A DNA stretch of 64,000 bases from Ralstonia sp. 25mfcol4.1 (GTDB taxonomy: Bacteria; Pseudomonadota; Gammaproteobacteria; Burkholderiales; Burkholderiaceae). Under the pieces are notes generated by a model. It was not told the DNA's origin and did not search any database. It worked only from the letters and a program-made list of their open reading frames with translations. Shown piece by piece: positions 59,483-64,000 of this stretch (the stretch's first letter is position 1; each line of letters begins with the position of its first letter). Location: assembly GCF_900104095.1 (NCBI RefSeq), contig NZ_FNJO01000006.1, forward strand, positions 248,001 to 312,000. Reading direction: 5' to 3'. A program made the translations under genes and the position numbers.

Positions 59483-60598
59483 ATGTCTCATCTCTTCGAT
59501 CCGTATCAGATCGGCAATCTTGCGCTCTCCAACCGCCTCGCCATCGCGCCCATGTGCCAGTACTCGGCGGAAGAGGGTTCGGCCACCGACTGGCACATGA
59601 TCCACCTGGGCAGCCTGGCGCTGTCTGGTGCGGGCCTGATGATTGTGGAGGCCACGGCGGTGTCTCCGGAAGGCCGCATCTCGCCGGCCGACCTCGGCCT
59701 CTACAGCGACGCCAATGAAGCGGCGCTGGGCCGCGTGCTCGATGCGGTGCGCCGCTATTCGCCGATTGCCGTGGCGGTGCAGCTGGGCCACGCGGGCCGC
59801 AAGGCGTCGAGCCAGGCCCCGTGGGAAGGCGGCGCGCAGATTCGTCCCGATGCCCCGAACGGCTGGCAGACCGTGGCGCCGTCGGCCGTTCCCCATGCGG
59901 CCGACGAGGTGGCGCCCACGGCGCTCGACCGCACCGGCATGCAGAAGATTCGCGACGATTTCGTGGCCGCGGCCAAACGTGCGGCACGGATCGGCGTGGA
60001 GGGCATCGAGGTACACGGTGCACACGGCTACCTGTTGCACCAGTTCCTGTCCCCGATCGCCAACCACCGCACCGACGAGTATGGCGGCAGCCTGGAGAAC
60101 CGCATGCGGTTTCCGCTGGAAGTGTTCGACGCCGTGCGCGAGGCGTTTCCGGCCGAGCGTCCGGTGTGGATGCGGGTGTCGGCCACCGACTGGGTGCCGA
60201 ACGGCTGGGACATCGACGGCACGATCGCGTTGTCGCACGCGCTCAAGGCCCGCGGCTGCGCGGCCGTGCACGTGAGCACCGGCGGGGTGTCGCCGCAGCA
60301 GGCCATCAAGCTGGGGCCGGGCTATCAGGTGCCCTATGCCCAGCGCGTGAAGGCCGAAGTGGGCCTGCCCACGCTGGCCGTGGGCCTGATTACCGAGCCG
60401 GAGCAGGCAGAAGCGATCATCGCCAATAACGAGGCCGACATGATCTCGATTGCGCGCGCCATGCTGTACGACCCGCGCTGGCCGTGGCATGCGGCGGCAA
60501 AGCTTGGCGCACAGGTCGACGCGCCGAAGCAGTACTGGCGCTCGCAGCCGCGCGGGCTGGAGCACCTGTTCCGCAGCGCGCATTTCGGGCAGCGGTAA
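59483..60598 (+). CDS. NADH:flavin oxidoreductase (YqjM-type old yellow enzyme)
   Basis: 371 residues. FMN-binding TIM barrel: MSHLFDPYQIGNLALSNRLAIAPMCQYSAEEG with the YqjM-type Cys in PMCQYS, VQLGHAGRKA, VHGAHGYLLHQFLSPIANHRTDEYGGSLENRMRF (the H-x-x-H substrate pair) and VGLITEPEQAE. It reduces activated alkenes with NAD(P)H. AAGGAAACTC precedes the ATG. The acyl-CoA dehydrogenase begins 19 bp downstream, so the two are cotranscribed. Confidence 0.95.
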   Translation: MSHLFDPYQIGNLALSNRLAIAPMCQYSAEEGSATDWHMIHLGSLALSGAGLMIVEATAVSPEGRISPADLGLYSDANEAALGRVLDAVRRYSPIAVAVQLGHAGRKASSQAPWEGGAQIRPDAPNGWQTVAPSAVPHAADEVAPTALDRTGMQKIRDDFVAAAKRAARIGVEGIEVHGAHGYLLHQFLSPIANHRTDEYGGSLENRMRFPLEVFDAVREAFPAERPVWMRVSATDWVPNGWDIDGTIALSHALKARGCAAVHVSTGGVSPQQAIKLGPGYQVPYAQRVKAEVGLPTLAVGLITEPEQAEAIIANNEADMISIARAMLYDPRWPWHAAAKLGAQVDAPKQYWRSQPRGLEHLFRSAHFGQR

Positions 60599-60617
60599 GC
60601 GCCGCGCGGAGCCGAAC

Positions 60618-61817
60618 ATGTTCACTGCTTGCCCGACCGAAAGAAGCCGCGAGATCGCGGACCGCGTCGAACGATTCGTGCGCGATGTGGTAGCGCCGTA
60701 CGAGCAGGATGCGCGCTGCGAAGCCCACGGTCCGACCGCCGAACTGGTGGAAGAGCTGCGCACCCTGGCGCGGGCTGCCGGCGTGATGACGCCGCACATT
60801 CTTGCCGACGGCTCGCATCTCAGCCAGCTGGAGACGGCTGCGGTGCTCAAGCGGTCGGGCCTGTCGCCGCTTGGGCCGGTTGCGGTCAACACCATGGCAC
60901 CCGACGAGGGCAACATGTTCCTGCTCGGCAAGGTGGCGACGCCCGCGCAGAAGGCGCGGTTTCTGGACCCGCTGGTGCGTGGCGAGGCGCGCTCGGCATT
61001 TTTCATGACCGAGCCGGCCGAAGACGGCGGCGCCGGCTCGGACCCGTCGATGCTGCAGACGCGGGCCGTGCGGGACGGTAACGACTGGGTGATCAACGGC
61101 CGCAAGAAGTTCATCACGGGGGCGGAAGGCGCCCGGGTGGGCATCGTGATGGCGCGTAGCGACGACGGTGGCGAGCGCGCACAGGCCACCATGTTCCTGG
61201 TCGACCTGCCACATCCGGCGATCCGCACCGAGCGCGTGCTGGATACGATCGACAGCTCCATGCCGGGCGGCCACGCCCAGGTGGTGATCGACAACCTGCG
61301 GGTGCCGGCTGACCAGGTGCTTGGCGAAGTCGACGAGGGTTTCCGGTATGCGCAGGTGCGGCTGTCACCGGCGCGGCTGTCGCACTGCATGCGCTGGTTT
61401 GGCACGGTGGCCCGCGCCGACGAGATTGCACGCGGCTATGCCACCACGCGCAAGGCGTTCGGCAAGCTGCTGATCGACCACGAGGGCGTCGGGTTCATGC
61501 TGGCCGACAACCTGATCGACCTGCAGCAGGCCGCGCTGGCGATCGACTGGTGCGCGGGCGTGCTCGATGCCGGGTCGCTGGCCACCGCCGAAAGCTCGAT
61601 GGCCAAGGTCGCCGTGTCGGAGGCGCTGTTCCGGGTGGCGGACCGCTGCGTGCAGATCCTGGGCGGCAACGGTGTGTCCCGCGACACCATCGTCGAGCAG
61701 GCATTCCGTGAGCTTCGGGCATTCCGCATTTACGACGGCCCGACCGAAGTGCACAAGTGGTCGCTGGCCAAGAAGATCAAGCGCGACACGCTGGCGCCGC
61801 CGGGCATCCATGGCTGA
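60618..61817 (+). CDS. Acyl-CoA dehydrogenase family protein
   Basis: 399 residues of the ACAD fold: N-terminal helical domain, FMTEPAEDGGAGSDPSMLQTRAVRDGNDWVINGRKKFITG beta domain, and the C-terminal helices with VQILGGNGVSRDTIVEQAFRELRAFRIYDGPTEVHKWSLAKKI. The end resembles ACAD10/11-type enzymes, with the base Glu in GPTEVH. It oxidises an acyl-CoA at the alpha-beta bond using FAD. It follows the old yellow enzyme by 19 bp; the pair may process an unsaturated or branched acid. GCGGAGCCGAAC precedes the ATG. Confidence 0.92.
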   Translation: MFTACPTERSREIADRVERFVRDVVAPYEQDARCEAHGPTAELVEELRTLARAAGVMTPHILADGSHLSQLETAAVLKRSGLSPLGPVAVNTMAPDEGNMFLLGKVATPAQKARFLDPLVRGEARSAFFMTEPAEDGGAGSDPSMLQTRAVRDGNDWVINGRKKFITGAEGARVGIVMARSDDGGERAQATMFLVDLPHPAIRTERVLDTIDSSMPGGHAQVVIDNLRVPADQVLGEVDEGFRYAQVRLSPARLSHCMRWFGTVARADEIARGYATTRKAFGKLLIDHEGVGFMLADNLIDLQQAALAIDWCAGVLDAGSLATAESSMAKVAVSEALFRVADRCVQILGGNGVSRDTIVEQAFRELRAFRIYDGPTEVHKWSLAKKIKRDTLAPPGIHG

Positions 61818-61965
61818 CCAATGACGCGCCGGCGGCTGCCGGGGGCGACGGGGCCAGGTGTCCCTTTCGCGAGGTTCGTCGCAGGAAACGCGAAAGCCGG
61901 CGCCTTCGGCATCCGGCAGACTACGGTGTTCAGAAGACCGGGAATGAACCCGGGGGAGACACCCA

Positions 61966-63237
61966 ATGAACACCGAGCTTTCGCCAGCGCGGACGGCTGA
62001 AACGGCTACCGAGGCACCGCACGCGGCCCAGGCGGCCCAGTCGGCCACCGAAAATCACCCGCTGCGTGTGGTCCTGCTGCTCAATGTCGGCCATGCGCTG
62101 GACCATCTGTTCCTGCTGATCTTTGCCACGGCGGTGGGCACTATCGCGTCGGAGTTCGGATTCGCCCGCTGGGAAGACCTGATGCCCTACGGCGTGGGGG
62201 CGTTCTTCCTGTTTGGGCTCGGCTCGGTGCCGTCGGGCCGCCTGGGCGACATGTGGGGTCGCCGCCAGATGATGCTGGTGTTCTTCTTCGGGCTCGGCGG
62301 GGCGGCGCTGCTGACCGCGCTGGCGCAGGGCCCCTGGCAACTGGCGGGCGGCCTGGCCCTGATCGGGCTGTTTGCATCGATCTATCACCCGGTGGGCATT
62401 CCGATGCTCGTGCAGCGCGCGAGCCGGCCGGGTTCGGCCATCGGGCTCAATGGCCTTGCCGGCAACCTCGGCGTGGCCGGCGCCGCGCTGCTCACGGGAT
62501 TTCTGGTCCAGGCCTGGGGCTGGCGGGCGGCGTTTGCCGTGCCCGGCGTCATCGCCATCGGCTGCGGATTTGCCTTTGCGTGGCTCTGCGCGCCGCAAGG
62601 GCCGGCGCCGGGGCGCAGCCGCAAGCCGCCGCAGGTGGTCTTGCCGCCCCGGCTGCTGGCCCGGGCGCTGGTCGTGATGACGGCGGCCGCCGTGACCGGC
62701 AGCCTGCTGTTCAACTTCACCACCAATGGCAACACCCAGTTCCTGACCGAACGGTTCGACGGGCGGATCGACGACCCGGTCATGATCGGCCTGCTGCTGG
62801 CCGTGATCTACACGCTGGCGTCGTTCACGCAGGTGATCGTCGGCAAGCTGATCGACACGGTGCCGCTCAAGCGGCTGTACCTGTGCCTGGTGCTGGCGCA
62901 GATCCCGTGGCTGGTCCTTGCCGCCCATGCGCAGGGCTGGTGGCTGTTCGCGGCGCTGTTGGGCGCCATGGTGTGCATCTTCGGCAGCATCCCGTTCACC
63001 GACGCGATGATCGTGCGCTACGTCGACGACAGCGTGCGATCGCGCGTCGCCGGCATGCGCCTGGCGGTGTCGTTCGGCATCAGCTCGCTGGCGGTGTGGC
63101 TGCTGGGCCCGGTTGTCAAGGCGTCGAGCTTTGCCTCGCTCTTTCTGGCGATGGCCTGCATCGCCGCCTGTACGGCGCTGGTGGTGCTGCTGCTACCGGC
63201 AGACACCGCCGCAGGGCAGGGCGAGGCCCGCAGTTGA
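61966..63237 (+). CDS. MFS transporter (Fsr-like)
   Basis: 423 residues with twelve predicted membrane helices. Motif A is LGDMWGRRQMM after helix 2 (about 85-95). The repeat VNVGHALDHLFLLIFATAVGTIASEFGF and GLNGLAGNLGVAGAALLTGFLVQAWGWR recall fosmidomycin-resistance-type MFS proteins. CGGGGGAGACACCC precedes the ATG. It lies 148 bp after the acyl-CoA dehydrogenase on the same strand; an 8-bp inverted repeat (CTTTCGCG / CGCGAAAG) is in the gap. The substrate is not known. Confidence 0.9.
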   Translation: MNTELSPARTAETATEAPHAAQAAQSATENHPLRVVLLLNVGHALDHLFLLIFATAVGTIASEFGFARWEDLMPYGVGAFFLFGLGSVPSGRLGDMWGRRQMMLVFFFGLGGAALLTALAQGPWQLAGGLALIGLFASIYHPVGIPMLVQRASRPGSAIGLNGLAGNLGVAGAALLTGFLVQAWGWRAAFAVPGVIAIGCGFAFAWLCAPQGPAPGRSRKPPQVVLPPRLLARALVVMTAAAVTGSLLFNFTTNGNTQFLTERFDGRIDDPVMIGLLLAVIYTLASFTQVIVGKLIDTVPLKRLYLCLVLAQIPWLVLAAHAQGWWLFAALLGAMVCIFGSIPFTDAMIVRYVDDSVRSRVAGMRLAVSFGISSLAVWLLGPVVKASSFASLFLAMACIAACTALVVLLLPADTAAGQGEARS

Positions 63238-63247
63238 TCCGGGCCCG

Positions 63248-63268
63248 GCCCTGAGCCGCTGTCAGGGC
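63248..63268. terminator. Hairpin between convergent MFS and cupin genes
   Basis: GCCCTGA and TCAGGGC, perfect 7-bp arms around GCCGCTG, overlapping the end of the cupin gene. No T run on either side; possibly a bidirectional terminator. Confidence 0.5.
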
Positions 63269-63744
63269 AGCAGGTGGGTATCGTTCGGGGCCTGTGGTGG
63301 CAGCTTGATGGCCAGGGACCTGAACTCGCCGCTCGACGCGATCGAGCCTGCGTGCGCCGCACCCTTCGGAATGATGATGAGGTCGCCGGGCCCCACCTGG
63401 TGTTGTTCATTGCCGAGCCAGAACGTGCCGGTGCCCGCGATCACATACTGGATCTCGTCGGCACTGGTGTGATAGTGCTTGGGCACATTGCCCGACTGCA
63501 CGGCAATCGTGCCGCTCGGCGTGTTTACCAGCCCCTTGGTGCGCAGCGTGCCCATGTTGGGCACCTGCGGGCCGATGTCGTCGTTGCTCATCGCGGCCAG
63601 GTTCTTGATGATGAGCGGCGTCAGCGCGGACGGCGGCGTCTGCGCGTGCGCCACGGGCAGGTCCACGTGAGCCGTCAGGAAGCCGGCAGCAAAAGTGGCA
63701 GCGAAAGCGGCCGGGACAGCGGCCAGAACGGCAAGTCGATGCAT
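63262..63744 (-). CDS. Exported cupin protein
   Basis: 160 residues with a signal peptide at about 1-34 (AVLAAVPAAFAATFAAGFLTAHVDLPVAHA/Q), so it should be periplasmic. One cupin barrel: KHYHTSADEIQYVIAGTGTFWLG (motif 1, H90, H92, E97) and PGDLIIIPKGAAHAG (motif 2, H131). The gene is convergent with the MFS transporter. The substrate or ligand cannot be assigned. GGGAGACAACC precedes the ATG. Confidence 0.88.
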   Translation of the reverse strand: MHRLAVLAAVPAAFAATFAAGFLTAHVDLPVAHAQTPPSALTPLIIKNLAAMSNDDIGPQVPNMGTLRTKGLVNTPSGTIAVQSGNVPKHYHTSADEIQYVIAGTGTFWLGNEQHQVGPGDLIIIPKGAAHAGSIASSGEFRSLAIKLPPQAPNDTHLLP

Positions 63745-63962
63745 GGTTGTCTCCCTTTTTTGTATTGGCGGTCATGGCGCTGCGGCAACACGGCTCGCCG
63801 GCCATGCCGCGGAGCATTGTCTCACCGGGATCGGCATCCCGCGCCACGGTCCGGGGATCGGGACTTTCCTCCTTGACTTCCGCAGCCGCGCAAGGCGGTA
63901 TCGATATCGCCCGGCATCCCGCGCTGCAGCATCGTTCAAACGCCCATAACGAAGGGATTACC

Positions 63963-64000
63963 ATGATTGCCGCGCCCCATCGATGGCGCGACCATCGGCG
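63963..64000 (+). CDS. Possible start of a gene cut off at the right edge
   Basis: GAAGGGATTACC precedes an ATG that opens MIAAPHRWRDHR before the window ends. Twelve codons are too few for any assignment; the ribosome-binding site is the only support. Confidence 0.3.
   Translation, partial: MIAAPHRWRDHR

Noticed and set aside
1-64000. CRISPR arrays, tRNA or rRNA genes, insertion sequences and prophage genes
   Set aside because: I looked for evenly spaced direct repeats, cloverleaf-type sequences, transposase or integrase motifs and found none.

Overview
The window is about 65% G+C, densely packed, and codes for proteins typical of the Burkholderiaceae, most like Cupriavidus or Ralstonia. 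The signs are two tripartite-tricarboxylate 'Bug' solute receptors (20128 and 37926), many single LysR, TetR and AraC regulators next to small catabolic units, a MexEF-OprN-type efflux operon, a beta-proteobacterial muconate (cat) cluster, and two proteins built from D-x-[FY]-T-D-G-A-R repeats. I see no rRNA or tRNA gene, CRISPR array, insertion sequence, integrase or phage gene. It reads as chromosomal or chromid housekeeping and accessory metabolism. The organism assignment is inference from gene content.

Layout. 1-1465: the 5' part of a DinG-like helicase and exonuclease III, divergent around a LexA (SOS) box. 1590-3124: a TetR regulator, a 33-residue membrane peptide and a repeat protein on one strand, preceded by two 20-bp operator-like repeats. 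3273-5422: FAH hydrolase and VOC protein with a divergent LysR gene. 5447-8416: MFS transporter and TetR divergent from a short-chain dehydrogenase. 8626-10575: chemoreceptor. 10655-12503: a disordered BON protein and a small secreted protein. 12723-14985: cupin, AraC regulator and patatin. 15097-15903: a probable toxin-antitoxin pair. 16242-21120: acyl-CoA:carboxylate CoA-transferase, a cNMP-domain/thioredoxin-reductase-like fusion and a Bug receptor.

21198-24922: a diiron protein, a second repeat protein, an alpha/beta-hydrolase-LuxR fusion and a DUF1348 gene. 25003-29333: M20 dipeptidase, then a peroxiredoxin-glutaredoxin fusion with a dihydrolipoamide-dehydrogenase-like flavoprotein. 29391-31612: clsB with a YbhN-like membrane protein. 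31847-35424: glutamine amidotransferase, TetR, FkbM methyltransferase and OpgC-like protein. 35440-38918: catR-like LysR, catB, catC and a Bug receptor. 39019-42820: Ca2+/H+ antiporter, small membrane protein and TonB-dependent receptor. 42836-47089: SRAP protein, BON protein, GlxA-type regulator and CPG2-type peptidase. 47135-55563: LysR, an alpha/beta hydrolase lacking its serine nucleophile, and the RND operon. 55712-57723: a bactofilin-like protein, DUF2127, an ABM monooxygenase and phosphatidylserine synthase. 57837-63744: DUF1254 lipoprotein, old yellow enzyme, acyl-CoA dehydrogenase, MFS transporter and cupin. A possible new gene begins at 63963.

How genes work together. The best-supported units are: DNA repair around the LexA box; peroxide defence (Prx-Grx plus its flavoprotein neighbour); cardiolipin synthesis (clsB with ybhN); muconate degradation (catR/catB/catC plus a receptor); RND efflux; and the toxin-antitoxin pair. 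The TetR gene at 32783 and the DUF1348 gene at 24443 carry nearly identical palindromes in their promoters, which suggests one regulator controls both although they lie 8 kb apart.
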